From Leucaena leucocephala (taxonomy: Eukaryota > Streptophyta > Magnoliopsida > Fabales > Fabaceae), in contig CM073551.1 in assembly GCA_037074615.1 (NCBI GenBank), positions 22,071,750 to 22,135,749 on the forward strand: DNA of 64,000 nt, in the 5' to 3' direction. Positions within the stretch are counted from its first letter, which is position 1; every line of letters begins with the position of its first letter. The notes under the pieces were generated by a model that worked only from the letters and a program-made list of their open reading frames with translations, ran no database searches and was not told the origin of the DNA. Made by a program: the position numbers and the translations under genes. This document shows, piece by piece, positions 36,901 through 49,227 of this stretch.

Positions 36901-38411
36901 GAGAAGTAGTCTCTCTATTAATCTTTTGTTAATTCAGATCTAAATCTGAATCAATAAATAAGATATTGTTATTGAAATTGACTCAGGTGGCCGCAGGAGC
37001 TCGTGCCAGAGGGGCATCCAAAATAATCGGCATAGACATCAACCCCGACAAATTCATCAGAGGTACTACCTTCCTCTCATGTACTTATTCTCTTTTTTGT
37101 CTCCATTTTATTGGCCAATTTTCCTTCTTCTTTTTTTTCCTTTTATTTACGCCCCCAGTATTCTAGATGCCAAATAGTAATAATCGATTAAAAGATCATG
37201 CCTTGTTTTTTTTTTTTCTGATCTGATGGCTCATGTTTTATATTATTAATAAATAACGACTAACACATATTGAATGTGGTGGAACTTGGAAGCCCGGGAG
37301 ATGGGAGTGACGGATTTCATAAATCCAGGGGATGAAGAGAAGCCTGTTTACGAGGTTCGTCTTTCCTTTCCAACGAATGATTAGATTATGTTAACTAAGC
37401 ATTGTTACTTCAAAACAATATTCTCACTAACCATTAGTTTCCATAATAAACATATATTGTTATGTCATTGGCAGAGAATAAGAGAAATGACTGAAGGAGG
37501 AACAGACTATAGCTTTGAATGTGTAGGAAACTCTGAGGTCCTTCGAAATGCCTTCTTGTCTGTTCATGAGGTATTCATTTCTTTTTCTGTATACGTAGGA
37601 ACTAAAATTTAAAAATGGGGTGAGATTGTTCGACAAATGTTATATAATAATGGTGAAACAGGGATGGGGATTGACAGTGATATTGGGAATTCATGCAACA
37701 CCACAAATGCTTCCAATTCATCCAATGGAGCTGTTTGATGGTCGCAGAATTGTTGCTTCAGTCTTTGGAGGCTTCAAGGGGAGGACCCACCTCCCTCCTT
37801 TTGCCAAACAATGCTTGCAAGGAGTAATCATCATCTCTTTCTTTCGTTAAATTAGTGCTTGTTTGGCATCACGTTATGTGATGGCAAACTGATTTTTCTG
37901 CCATGAAAAGCCACTTTAGCTTTACATGTGATGTTTAGTATGGTTTTAAGAAAAACGAATTTTTTCCCCTTAAAAGTCACTTTACAGTTAAAATAACTTT
38001 TTTTTTAACTTTTAGCTTTTCTTTATATTTAAATCTTTTTAAATTAATTTTTTAATATATCATTCAAATAAGTTTCTGTAGAATCGACCGTTTTTTTTAC
38101 AAAAATTTATTCAAATCATATTACATTATTTTAACTTTCACGTTAACTTTAATTTACAAAACTCAGATAGAAGTTACTTTTGCATATGGTAATCCAAACA
38201 AGTTCTTATTGTATCATCATCATTATTATAGAAACTATGGAAGAAATATGTCCATATAAACACATAAATACTCACTTGCTATGGCTGTCTAACTTGGCAG
38301 GTGGTGAAGTTGGACGAGTTCATTACTCACGAGCTTCCTTTTGATGAGATTAACAAAGCCTTTGATCTTTTGGTCTCTGGAAAGTCACTGAGATGTCTCC
38401 TTCACCTGTGA
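33928..38411 (+). CDS. Zinc-dependent alcohol dehydrogenase-like protein (10 exons, 391 aa)
   Basis: Exons 33,928-33,985, 34,072-34,208, 34,454-34,503, 34,697-35,037, 36,650-36,732, 36,987-37,062, 37,293-37,354, 37,475-37,570, 37,662-37,823 and 38,301-38,411; all phases fit. Catalytic zinc ligands are Cys55 (SICHTD), His78 (FGHEACG) and Cys191 (SCGVSTG). The structural zinc loop is Cys108, 111, 114 and 122. The Rossmann motif GLGAVG is at 216-221, and Asp240 (GIDINPDK) indicates NAD rather than NADP. The C-terminus is SGKSLRCLLHL. It belongs to the plant ADH-like (medium-chain, class III-related) group, not classical ADH1; the substrate is unknown and Cys/His chemistry suggests alcohol/aldehyde interconversion in the cytosol. 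Intron 4 (35,038-36,649) and intron 9 (37,824-38,300) hold transposon relics. Confidence 0.95.
35826..36055 (+). repeat. SINE family R relic in ADH intron 4
   Basis: AATAATAAAAAATAGATTTA, a box B-like GAGTTAGATTTC, AATAATCTCGTAAATTTTTT and AAAATCAGTATCGAATTTAC match, with many changes, the SINE units at 52,567-52,972. Flanking CAAGTC may be the remains of a target repeat. Orientation is the same as the host gene. Confidence 0.5.
37853..38215. mobile_element. MITE in ADH intron 9
   Basis: Left end GTGCTTGTTTGGCATCACG and right end GGTAATCCAAACAAGTTCTTA form imperfect inverted ends about 360 bases apart. Inside it is AT-rich and non-coding. The hAT-like class is inferred from the TTGTTTGG ends. 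Confidence 0.55.
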
Positions 38412-39236
38412 GATACGATTGACAGTATGCAGGACACTGCTGTGTTTCAGTGAAAAAATGCAGAGTTTGTACTGTGGCAAATATTATAGAATAATAGAAG
38501 CGTGCACTTGAATGTTTTACATGTATGTCGCTAAGCAGGATATTTTCTTCTTCATAATTTTGCATGATAAGGTTGATAATGATGTGAGCTATATCTGTGA
38601 GCATTTGTGATTATAAATTTATAATGTTGTCCATATTTCACTGATGAGTTCATTGATTTCGGTAGAACAAGAAATAAGAAATAATTCAGTTTACAAGTCA
38701 TGATAGGCTGAAGAACAAAAGAACTGGGATTAACTTATTTAATAATTCCAGCACTCAGTTTGACAAATACAGCGTGGCAGAAATAAATACAACCAATCAT
38801 GAATTGAGCAAAAGAATACATCATTTACAAAAGCACTTGGAACAACCATTTCTCCTACAAAATTCACTCCACAGGTACAGAGAAAGACAAGTGTTTGTAG
38901 AGTTCCTCAGGCTATCAGTTTCTCGGATAAAAAAAAAGATTGCCCCCAACTGAGCACCGCATTATTTATTGCTTTAAGAAAACTTCTTCTCATATCATAG
39001 ACGGACTGAAGTACCTAGCACGGAGTAACAATAACAAGGTGACATTGGCTACAGGGATCCAACAACAACAAACCTCGCTGAGAGCACTTTTGGATTGTTT
39101 TTTCCTACAACAACGTTGGCAGCAAAGCTGAGAGTTCAGGAGTAATAAAAACTCCCATAACTAGTGGATGATGCTTCAAGAGCAATATCTTAGGAGGACA
39201 AATTAGGTTCTGACAACATGAATTCAATTTCCAGCA
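38412..39236. other. Convergent 3' region between ADH (+) and the carrier gene (-)
   Basis: Holds both 3' UTRs. The part 39,130-39,236 is duplicated at about 44,790-44,880 together with the last exon of the carrier. No further gene. Confidence 0.5.
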
Positions 39237-42200
39237 TCATTGAGTCTTGGTATTTGTTTGTTTCTTGCGATTTTCCTCTCTGATTGTTTGGAACTGCTTC
39301 TCACTTGCCGCAATTAGGCGTTTGACAATGTCATATGTGGTAAGCCTTATGCTGCACGGAGAGAAAAAATGGAACGATAAAGCACAAGCTTGATTCAGGG
39401 TAAATTAAAAATTACCATAATTAACTCTAATTTTCATCAATATGCATACTTAGCACAGTACAAAAGAAAATGAGTTTGCCTTAGCAATCATAACACCAGA
39501 GGTCTAGTTTGAGATAATATTTGATCTACTTATTTTCCAACAAGCAGGAAACAATGATGTGTTCAGAAGAAAATGAAGTTATCAAGTCAATGAGAAGGTT
39601 GAGATAAAAATCAAGTCAATAGATCATAATTTTTATTGATATAGTCACATAGACAAAAGAAGATAAGAAGTACCTGCTGCTTGGTAGGTTTTTCAAGGCA
39701 TTGGGAACAAAGCCCCGGTATAAGCCAATAATTCCATCTCGTTCTACGATACCTGCATCAAGGGAATTATTGATTTGCTATTAGCCAAACTACCGAGGCA
39801 TTAAAATTCAAGCACTCCTATCACCCAAAAAAAAAAAAACTTCAAAAACTCCCATCTTTTAAATAAATTAAAATGTATCCGCACACAAGAGGCTGCAACC
39901 TGGTTAAGCCTGAATTCCAATTATAGTGATTGGTATTAATTATTAAATTGCCTTTTACCTGTAAAGAGTTCTCACGTAGAATATTTGTGGGCTAGTTTCA
40001 TGCTTAAAAGTCCAAAATTTCTTGTTAGGAGTTTCATACATATGTAGTCTGAAAAATCATTGAAAAATTAAATAAAATCTTAAATTATTTCAAGATGTAG
40101 AGCATCACATACAAAATCCTAATTCCTAGATAAACTCTATGGAAGTTCCATTGATGAAACATCTTCATTAGTAGAAAGAGAAATTGACTTTTGAAGGCCT
40201 TCGATAGGAACAAACCATGTCTCTTGCATGCCTTCTCTCTTCACTAAAGTGATAAAAATAAATAGCTTTTATAAACCATAGACATAGCACCTGCATGCCC
40301 CAGTAAAAAGCTACAAGATATAGCTCATAATATACTTGAATTTGAATAATTTCTGAGCAAGTGAAACCTCCTGCAAGCTAGACCTTTTAGTATATTGGAC
40401 TTTCAAATATCTACAATAACCTGTGAAGCTTATACATTTATCACTAACTAGCACATAAATTATAGAGATAAGCATACACATACCAAATGTTTATGTAAGA
40501 AACTATTTTATGTTGAAAGTAAAGAGGAGCAATGCCCACCTGTAAGAGCATCTAAAACTGTATTGTAAGGTGTACCCTTAATTTGCATCTGTCTTCGCAC
40601 AGTATCTAGAGGGTAGCATGTAACTGTGGCGAGAGAAGCCGAAAGCACAGCTGTTAGTAGGGAGGTTTCAGTTCTCTTTTGATATTTTTCAGGCAAAGAC
40701 TTCTTTAATCTATCATTCAAAGATGATTAAGATGTTTCAATTTCAATGTTCAAGTCCATTCTCTTTTAATTTACTTAGAAGATGAAAGATTATCCATGAA
40801 CTCACAAGTCAAAAACACAAAAGTTGACAGCAATATAAGGAGCTATTGCAATTAGGGAAGGCCCCAAGCCATAATAGAAAGATGCAAATCCTTCATCTCT
40901 TAGCATGCCCAAAGCAACCTGGAAAAGCCACAGTTTGATCCATTTTTAAAGAGGCAGATCTTTGTGAGATACAAAAGCCAGGACTATCATACCTCTGTCA
41001 TGGTTCGATAACCCGGCTCAACTGCTAATCGTAATCTCAAGACATCTAATGGGTAAGTTATCTACATAGATATAAACAAAATTAGATGCATTGATATATA
41101 TTAAAGTTATAAATAACAACAACAACAACAACAACAACAACAAAGCCTTTTCCCATTAAATGGGGTCGGCTACATGGATCATACGACGCCATTGTGCTCT
41201 GTCAAAAACTAAATCCTTGGATAGGTTATAGACCAGGAGATCCCGCTCAATGACCTCGTTGAGCGTTCTCTTTGGCCTTCCTCTACTCCTTTTAACCGGA
41301 CTCCATACTATTTGATCCACCCTCCTCACCGGCGCATCCCTTGGCCTTCTTTGTACGTGTCCAAACCACCTAAGACGGTTCTCCACTATTTTCTCCGCAA
41401 TAGGTGCCACTCCAACTCTTCCCCGTATTTGTTCATTACGAATCTTATCTTTTCTTGTATGCCCACACATCCATCTCAACATCCTCATTTCGGCTACCCC
41501 AACTTTATGCCCTTGTTGTCCTTTTAAAGCCCAACATTCACTTCCATAAAGCATTGCTGGTCTTAAAGTTATAAATAACAATAACTAAAATTCAAAAGAG
41601 TAATATGAGACTTTAGAAGATTGTAAGAAAGATTAATTTAAAAGAAAAAATTGTTCATATTGGTATATATAATATGCTATAATATAATGCTGGAATGAAG
41701 CACAATGACATAATAGCATGGTTGCCAAACCTACAAGTAAGCCCTTTGGAATAAGTTACTTACAAAAGTGGATGTCATGCCTGCAAAAGCACCAGCAGCA
41801 AGTCTTCCAAAAACAGAGAGCTCACCATTCTTTCCCCTGAATATTTTCTAGAAACCCAAGAGCATAACTCTAGACTTGGATAAGAAATATTTAGCAATGA
41901 AACATTTTACAAGATAGTTAGGGGGTCACCTTATAGGTTTCATAAGCAAAAAGCTGGACAGCACTATAAGGTATGATCCGAATCACCTGGGATGCAAAAG
42001 AAGAAACACTAAAACAAATGAAATGACCAGTCAATACTATTTGGAGAAATAGATACCAATAGACTCTCTAGAGACCTGGGGTAGGTTTCCCTTCCAGTAA
42101 CCCTTGATGCCTTCTTCCTTTGCTATAACTGTTATAGCCTGTAATTCATATTCAAGTTAGCTCCCATAAAAATTTTGGATAAATGTTCTGATCAAAAGAG

Positions 42201-43937
42201 AATTTACTGACAAGCTGCATCAAAAGTTTAGGGAAAGAGATAGGGGAGACTAACAATCCAGCATTTACTGACAAGTACATACAATTCTTTTGCAAAGAGG
42301 ATCCATCTAGTGGCAAAAGGGAACCTTATGATAAGTTAGTTGGCAATTTTAATACCAAAAATTTGGGGAATTATCTTTCAATTAGATAGGTACAATATAA
42401 AATTCTACAATTTAAGAGCAAACAACTTCAACAAATCCAAGAATTGTTTGTTGATAGCGAGCAACAAGCAAATAAGCACGTTTAACACCTTAACAGAAAA
42501 CAAACTGTCTTGCAACCATCTTGTCCCACTCTCATTTGCAAGAAATTTCAATAACTAATATTTCCTCATGTATGCCATATTTTAAAGTGTACAATGAATA
42601 GTCCAGTACACTTGGTCATAGGAATTGAATCAATACCAGTAAACATCAAATTCGTCAATCCTAAAAGTTCCCAAATATATTTGACAAATCTGGAAAAAAT
42701 GACAGCAGTCTGCAGGCAAGAGTTGTTTGGTTTCCTTGAGAACCCTGCTACTGATGTCTGGAGCCAATGAACACAAGAATTTAAGGATAAAAACACTTCA
42801 CGCCATGCTATTAGCCACCATAGAATAAATATACACATGGCACAAAACCAATCTGCTTATTATAAGAACTGCAGAAGAAAGATCAACACTTTCAATGCGT
42901 CCATGCTATGAGCCACCATAGAATAAATATAAACAAACCATTTACATTTGATGCACATATAATAATAGGAAACGATGCAGTCATTAAATACCTCAATGAA
43001 ACCAATTGCCTTCTTAGCACTTTCTTGTCCTACTCGTACTCCATGAGTCTGCAAATACATGATTTCATATTTAAATTGTCAGCAATCTATATACACAACA
43101 ACAAAACAAAAACTTTTTGATCAGAAGGGATCAAATCTGTTAGCAAAATAATAAGGACATAAAAAAAGGAGAAGTAGTAATAAAAAAAAGGAAACGAAAA
43201 ACAGAAAATGAGGAGGAATTGGAAAAAAAAAATGCCACAATATGTCAAGGACGTCACAACAAATTACAGAGAGCAGAAACTCATTTATATTGAATAAAGA
43301 TATTGGACATGCCTGCAACTTCTTTTACCATGAAAACAAATTTACGCAAATTAACTGGAAAGGAAAAGACTACCGAAGGTTTATATCTGGTCAACGGTGA
43401 CAAAATAGCGAACTTCCACACTTGAATTCACATTTTCTAGTTTCAATCTCTAAGCTTAACGACGAAAAATTGAATTTTCCAAGCTTCGAAAAATGTAGCA
43501 AATTACAGCTACGGCAGTTCTCAAAAATAACAAATGCAGTTGAGGAATTAACGGTGTTGAATCCGATGCAGTACCTGCATAAGGATCTTGATACGATCCA
43601 GAGGAGCAGTGACAGTCTTTGCAGCAGCGCCCGCAATGGCTCCGGCGAAGAACAAGGAAACATCACTGGGAACGAATGCGACAACGGTCAGTGGATGCTT
43701 CAGGAGCTGAGCCAGCGTCGGCATGAATTGTTTATCAACTTTCCTCTCTGATATCGAAACACAGGCAAATTTGCAATCATCGCCACGGGAACAACCCCCA
43801 CCATAACCGTCGGTGGCGAGACTAAGGGTGGTCTTCTTCCACAACGGTTCACGGTCGTCGGTGTCAACGCCATTGTTCACAGAGTTTGTGACGTTTGGAA
43901 TGTTTCGCGTTGTAAAAAGGACTCTTTCGTCTCTCAT
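39237..43937 (-). CDS. Plastid ADP/ATP carrier, TAAC type (10 exons, 389 aa)
   Basis: Minus-strand exons: 43,937-43,575, 43,048-42,992, 42,138-42,076, 41,986-41,930, 41,847-41,764, 41,061-40,993, 40,918-40,806, 40,709-40,540, 39,752-39,674 and 39,351-39,237; all in phase. Three mitochondrial-carrier repeats are marked by TAPLDRIK, TYPLDVLRLR and CYPLDTVRRQ, with GYWKGNLPQVIRIIPYSAVQ and YRGFVPNALKNLP after repeats 1 and 3. The segment KVDKQFMPTLAQLLKHPL favours the thylakoid/envelope adenine nucleotide carrier TAAC over its EAAC relative. TAAC exchanges stromal ATP for ADP across plastid membranes. The N-terminus is a weak transit peptide. ATG 43,937 is the first in frame. A LINE sits in intron 5, and a broken copy lies immediately upstream. 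Confidence 0.92.
41100..41583 (-). mobile_element. 5'-truncated RTE-type LINE in the carrier intron
   Basis: Body about 41,120-41,564, flanked by TTAAAGTTATAAATAACAA on both sides (41,101-41,119 and about 41,565-41,583), a 19-base target duplication. The 3' end on the minus strand is a TTG repeat, typical of RTE elements. The open frame 41,581-41,156 (141 codons) encodes the family's C-terminus: AMLYGSECWALK, MRMLRWMCGHTRKDKIRNE, RLRWFGHVQRRP and a final HVADPI. Same strand as the host gene. Only the reverse transcriptase tail is present, so it cannot move by itself. The unbroken frame implies recent insertion. Confidence 0.9.
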
Positions 43938-44740
43938 GGTTTGGTTCAGATTGAAGCACAACGGAGATTCAGATTAGAGAGGAAGGTAGATGCAGCCAGG
44001 GGCGAATGGAATTAAGAACGGAATACGCTAATCCAGGGATTATGCGTATTATATGTTTTTAACATTAATATGAGTAAGGAAAAGACAGTTATTAATAATT
44101 AATATGGGCGCGAGCGCAACAAATGATATTGGGATCGCCTCACAACTTTGTAAAAGTGTCATATTTCCCTTTCTTTTTATGGTTTTTAAATTCTCTCATA
44201 AACTAATTGATATATATATAAATTGAATTAGCTATTTATTAAAAAATATGTGCTAATTTTTTTTAAAGTACACCCTTTAATCATTTTATTAGAAATTATT
44301 TTATTGATAAAAATCTCCTTTTTAATTAATAGCAATAATTTAGAAATTATAAATTTGCAAAACAGAGCAAACCATTAAATTAAATTTGATGTGTATTAAG
44401 TACTAACACCTTTGTGTCAGTAAAGAACCAATTCTTTCAAACTTTACTTTATAAACTCAGTTTATTATTCATTTAGCAAATTCTACTATACATTTATTCC
44501 AGACTTAGCAAATACATAAAAAAACATCATAGCGAATCAAAATAGACTTATGCCAGCAAAAGCATATTCATCCAATTTATAGATCGAAGCCAAGTTTGGT
44601 ATGCTCTAACCTTTGTTTGTTCTTTCTCTGGGCATGGTTAGGACCAGATCGACAGCAAGGTTTTGGAGAAAATCTCAGTAGCGACACCGCCCTTCTTTTG
44701 TGTGCATGTTTATTACTTGAGGCGAATCCAATGCTTGCTT
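43938..44740. other. Upstream of the carrier gene, AT-rich
   Basis: Promoter and leader of the carrier (first about 150 bases), then AT-rich DNA with no recognised gene or element. Confidence 0.45.
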
Positions 44741-44779
44741 GTGTTCATATTCATATTTGTATGAACTGAAATGAGTTGG

Positions 44780-46200
44780 TGTGCGATGCTGGCAGATCAA
44801 GAAAAGCAGTCCCATAGCTAGTGGACGATGCTACAAGAACGATAACTTCAGATGATGTGAATTTTATTGTCAGCATCATTGGGTCCTGGTATTTGTTTGC
44901 TTCTTGCGATTTTCCTCTGTAATTGCAACCATCATGTTCCACATTCATTCACAAGGAATTTCATCAGATATGCCATATCTGACTGAAAGTGTTCGTTGAA
45001 TAGAACTTCATACTCGCTCATGGAATAAAATTAAATCACTGAACCGGCAACATCAAAGCCGCCACTCATAACAATTACCAGATAGATTTGAGCAATCTTG
45101 AATCAATGAACACAATAATTTAAGGATAAAGAAAGTTTCAGGCTCAGAGGGCGTTAAACATGGCACATAAGCAACCAGCTTATTGTAAAAACAGGAGAAG
45201 AAAGATAAAAAAAGTAATAGTAGGAAATGATGCAATTATTAAATACCTCAATGAAACCAAGTGCCTTCTTAGCACTTTCTTGCCCGACTCGTACGCCATG
45301 AGTCCGCAAATACATAACGTCATAACAAAATAGACAGCAATCTATACACACAACATGGAAGCAAAAAGCTTTCTGATCAGCATGGAGCATATCTCTTGGC
45401 TAACTGACAAGCACATGACTTTAAAAATAATAAAATACAAAGAAAGAGGAAACTAATAGTGATACCCAAAAAATGGAAAACAAAAGGAAAATTGAAAATA
45501 AAAAAACTCTATGTCGAGCACGTCCAAAAATATTACAGAGAGCAACAACTCATTCATATTGAATTAAGATATTATACGTACCTGCAATTTCTTTCACAAT
45601 GAAAACAAATTTAAGAATTAACTGGAAAACAAAGACTACGGATACCCAAGTTTAGATCTCAATATTAGAAAAAAAATCGAATTTCTACACCTTATTTTAC
45701 ATCTACCGGTCATCGTCTCCACGGTTTATAGCCAAAAATTGAAATTTTCACGCTACGAGGAATGTTCCGAGTTTCGGCTCTCACGGTCCCGAAATGATCA
45801 AGTGTCAGAACTGTAGATGAGGAATTAACAGTGTGAAATCAGAGACAGCACCTGAATAAGGAACTTGATACGATCCAGCGGAGAAGTGACAGTCTTGGCA
45901 GCAGCGCCGGCAATGGCTCCGGCGAAGAACATGGCAACATCTTTGGGAACGAATGCGACGACAGCCAGTGGATGCCTGAGACGGCATGAATTATTTATCA
46001 ACTTTCCTCTCAGCTATCGAAACGCAGGCAAATTTCTAATCATCGCCGCGGGAGCCACGACCATCATAACCGGCGGTGGCGAAGTTGAGGGTGGTCTTCT
46101 TCCACAATGGTTCCTTGTAGTCGGGGTCAAGGACATAATTCAAAGAGTTTGTAAGGTTTGGAATTCTTCGCGTCGTAAGAGAGACTCTTTCATCTCTCAT
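44780..46200 (-). pseudogene. Broken partial duplicate of the TAAC-type carrier
   Basis: Minus-strand pieces align with the intact gene: exon 1 (46,200-45,852), exon 2 (45,302-45,246, reading THGVRVGQESAKKALGFIE) and the terminal exon/3' UTR (about 44,910-44,780). Exons 3-9 are missing. Exon 1 has a TGC-to-TAG stop (GGC GAT GAT TAG, near 46,040) and a 14-base deletion after ATGCCG (near 45,985) that shifts the frame. Introns are also related, so this was a genomic tandem duplication and not a processed copy. Upstream leader similarity runs to about 46,240. Confidence 0.88.
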
Positions 46201-46240
46201 GCTTCGATTCAGTACGAAGCACAAAGAAAGGAGATAAGCA

Positions 46241-47154
46241 AGGAATGGACTTGCTGAGAGTGGAGCGAATGAAATCGATCAAGAACGAAAAGGACGGGAA
46301 ATTGTGAGTGTGTTACATCACTGCAATTCTAGTATGTGAGATGAGAAGTATGAATTATTTGTGTTGTTAAAATTTGATTTGAATGATTTTAGAATATAGA
46401 ACTTAAAAAAAATGAAGTGAAGAAAATGAGTTCTTTATTTATCTATCAAATAATTCAATAAAACATTTGTCAATTAAATAAAATTAATAGTAACATAATT
46501 AACAAATATCATTAATATAAACATTGTTATCCTTCATGTTTAGCAGGTTCACCTTCAAGTCTTCAACAAACATTAACCTTCATGGTTGGAGCCACCTTCA
46601 ACAATCAAATGGAGGCTTTCCCCATCCGTAAGAAAATGGTGAATGCATATTTGGAAATTTTAATACTCCCTCGTCTTATATAAATATAAAAACTAATAGA
46701 TTAATTTATTTTAATACTAAATATAAAATTAAAACGTTCATATATTTTTTTTTCTAAATTTATTTATTTTTACCTAAACTCTACATATTAATTTTACTAT
46801 TATTAAGTGGGTTTTTATTAAAAAAATAATTTCTCATATATATGGTTAGATAGGATACTTTTTTAAAAAAATAACACTTTTTTTAAATAATTAATTTAAC
46901 TAATTTTTTTACTTTCTATAAATTAGTTATTTAAGTCCTATATTTATAATAAGATAGGATGGAGGATAATATAAATGCGATTAAATAAAATTTTTATTCC
47001 AATAAGGAATTTTTGTACAAAGAATGTGGAATTCAACCCATAAGATTAGCACCTTCTCAAAAGTTACGTAATGTTGTATATGTGTAAAGAATATACTCTC
47101 TAGGATTGGATCCCTCTTTCCAAGTCCTTATTATGCCCCGCACAAATCCAAATC
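46241..47154. other. Intergenic DNA with a Stowaway-type MITE
   Basis: AT-rich DNA; the MITE at 46,666-46,965 is listed separately. The last 100 bases are the PPR gene 3' UTR. Nothing else seen. Confidence 0.5.
46666..46965. mobile_element. Stowaway-like MITE
   Basis: Left end CTCCCTCGTCTTATATAAAT preceded by TA, and right end ATTTATAATAAGATAGGATG followed by GAGGATA. The inverted ends and TA target fit Tc1/Mariner-type Stowaway elements. Non-coding interior. Confidence 0.7.
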
Positions 47155-48702
47155 CTACATGTCACTTCTAGTATCAAGCTCAATCCAGCTACATCCTGCC
47201 ATTTTCTTCAATCCAATGCTTCTCATCCTACTACGAACTTCATTAGCATCATCCCATCGTTCAGAACTTGCATAATTATTAGATAATAAAGCAAGCGTAC
47301 CGACGCCAACATTTTCGTCAATGAGAAGTTTTCTCCTGATCCAATCCAACATCTTCTCATTGCCATGAATTTGGCAGGCTTGAAGAAGAGCTCCCCAACC
47401 AGGAGACTTGGCTTCAACAGGCATGCCCTTAAGGAAAGCCTCTGCTTCTTCAAAAAGTCCGGCTCTTCCGTACATGTCTAGCATGCAACAAAAATGCTGC
47501 ATTTGTGGTATAATCCCATAGTAATCTCTCATGGCTTTGAAGAACATGAATCCTTTATTTACCTGACCTGAATGGCTGCATGCAGACAATAGGCCAATGA
47601 AGGTCACATCATCCGGGGGAACACCATGAGTCAACATGAGAGAAAAGAGCTGAACTGTGTGCTTTCCATGGCCATTCATAGCCAAGCCACAAATGAGAGT
47701 ACCCCATGAGATAATATCCTTGTGTTCAAGCATCTTAAAAATCTGAATTGCCATATCCATATCTCCACATTTAGCAAACATGTTAAGCAATGCATTTCCT
47801 AGAATGCCTTCTACTACGAGGTCAGATCTTCTTTTGATGTAGGAGTAGACCCACTGCCCCAAACTCAAAGCACCTATAGATGCACATGCTGATAATACTG
47901 TAACAATGGTTACCTCGTTCGGCAAGGCCTCTCTTTCTAGTACCATTTTTTTAAATAAATCAACAGCCTCTTCACAACAACCTCCTTGAGCATAAGCCCC
48001 CACCATTGTGGTCCAGGAAACCACATCTCTCTTCGGCATATTAGCAAACAAGTGCTCTGCATTAACCAGAGATCCGCATCTTGCATACACATCTAACATT
48101 GCATTATCAAAAAAAATATTATTATCTACTACTGTCTTCAATCCATATGCATGGATAGCTTTACCCAGGGTCAAAGCTTTCAGGCAAGAACAAGCAGACA
48201 ATGCACTAACAAGTGTAGCAGAATTAGGCTTTACGTCCATTGATGAAAATTTCCTGATGGCCTCTGCTTCAAAACCACACTTGGAGAGACCAGAAATTAT
48301 GGATGTCCATGAAACAACGTCTGGGTAAGTTATGGATTCAAATATTTTGAAGGCAGAAACGACATCATGTTCCACAATATAGAAGTGAAGCAAGCAGTTC
48401 TGAATGAAGATATCAGAATAATGACCAGATTTAATGACATGAGCATGAACTTCGAGCCCTTTTGTGTGTGCATGCAGTAAAGAACAGGCCTTGAGAGTGA
48501 GAGTGAAAGTGTAATGGTTATGGGAGAATGGGTAGTAGAGCATTAAGTTGTAGAGAAGAAGGGCATTTCCTGGTCTGGACGAATTTGCTAAGACTCCCAA
48601 TAATGGGTTAAATATCTGGGGCTTACGTCTTATTATGAGTTGAGCATGTATTTGATTAAGTTGCTTGAGAGTCAAGGTGGTTAACAGAGACTTCACTAGC
48701 AT
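47155..48702 (-). CDS. PPR protein, PLS class with E motif, intronless (515 aa)
   Basis: A single unbroken frame from ATG 48,702. After LKQLNQIHAQLIIRR, typical of plant organelle PPR proteins, come repeated units such as NHYTFTLTLKAC, PDVVSWTSIISGL, NAMLDVYARCGSLVNAEHLF, RDVVSWTTMVGAYAQGGCCE, NALLNMFAKCGDMDMAIQIF and DDVTFIGLLSACSHSGQVNK. The end (GWGALLQACQIHGN through MAGCSWIELD) is the E region; there is no DYW deaminase domain. Such proteins bind organelle RNA and usually specify C-to-U editing sites, recruiting a deaminase in trans. Targeting to mitochondria or plastids is expected but no clear presequence is seen. The RNA target is unknown. It has no copy in the left block. Confidence 0.95.
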   Translation of the reverse strand: MLVKSLLTTLTLKQLNQIHAQLIIRRKPQIFNPLLGVLANSSRPGNALLLYNLMLYYPFSHNHYTFTLTLKACSLLHAHTKGLEVHAHVIKSGHYSDIFIQNCLLHFYIVEHDVVSAFKIFESITYPDVVSWTSIISGLSKCGFEAEAIRKFSSMDVKPNSATLVSALSACSCLKALTLGKAIHAYGLKTVVDNNIFFDNAMLDVYARCGSLVNAEHLFANMPKRDVVSWTTMVGAYAQGGCCEEAVDLFKKMVLEREALPNEVTIVTVLSACASIGALSLGQWVYSYIKRRSDLVVEGILGNALLNMFAKCGDMDMAIQIFKMLEHKDIISWGTLICGLAMNGHGKHTVQLFSLMLTHGVPPDDVTFIGLLSACSHSGQVNKGFMFFKAMRDYYGIIPQMQHFCCMLDMYGRAGLFEEAEAFLKGMPVEAKSPGWGALLQACQIHGNEKMLDWIRRKLLIDENVGVGTLALLSNNYASSERWDDANEVRSRMRSIGLKKMAGCSWIELDTRSDM

Positions 48703-49224
48703 GCTATGTTAGAACTGTAAAAACGGGGCAATTTTTCTTGTTATAAAACACACCCTTCAAGGCTCTCGGTTGTCTAAAGTCTGTTGCTGTCAATTTAGAT
48801 TCCTTCAGATGAGAAATCCCACCACCTGATGCCATTGCCTTCCCACAAAGCAAGTATTGAATTTTAGAACCTCGCTCATTTGAGTTTTCTTCCATATCCT
48901 AGAAGCTGCAATTTCCTGCTTGAGATTAATTCATCCTTCCTGTCTTCAAAATCAATGCTTCCATGGTTTGAGGGGCTCTTCTGCAAAAACATGACCACCA
49001 CTCGGATTCAAAGAAGGCCTGCAAACAGATCAATACAAATTTACAGAACATGAAAATAGAATATACCAAATTGGATCCCAAATCTTATAATCTAATGTTT
49101 AAGTTTTTTTAAATCAGACTAATAATCATTGAACTAGTGGAAGCATTGAGTCATGACCACTCATTGATGGAGAAGTCAGAAAAAAGTTTCAGTTCTTTCC
49201 TGTTGTCAAAAAAATAGAATAATG
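48703..49224. other. Upstream of the PPR gene
   Basis: Leader and promoter of the PPR gene. A 63-codon frame (48,895-48,704, -) ends just before the PPR ATG and may be an upstream ORF or chance. From about 49,225 the sequence becomes right-block PAC leader intron. Confidence 0.4.
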
Positions 49225-49227
49225 ATT

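Noticed and set aside
48704..48895. 63-codon frame directly upstream of the PPR gene
   Set aside because: No recognisable domain and position in the leader; could be an upstream ORF, but there is nothing in the sequence to support translation.
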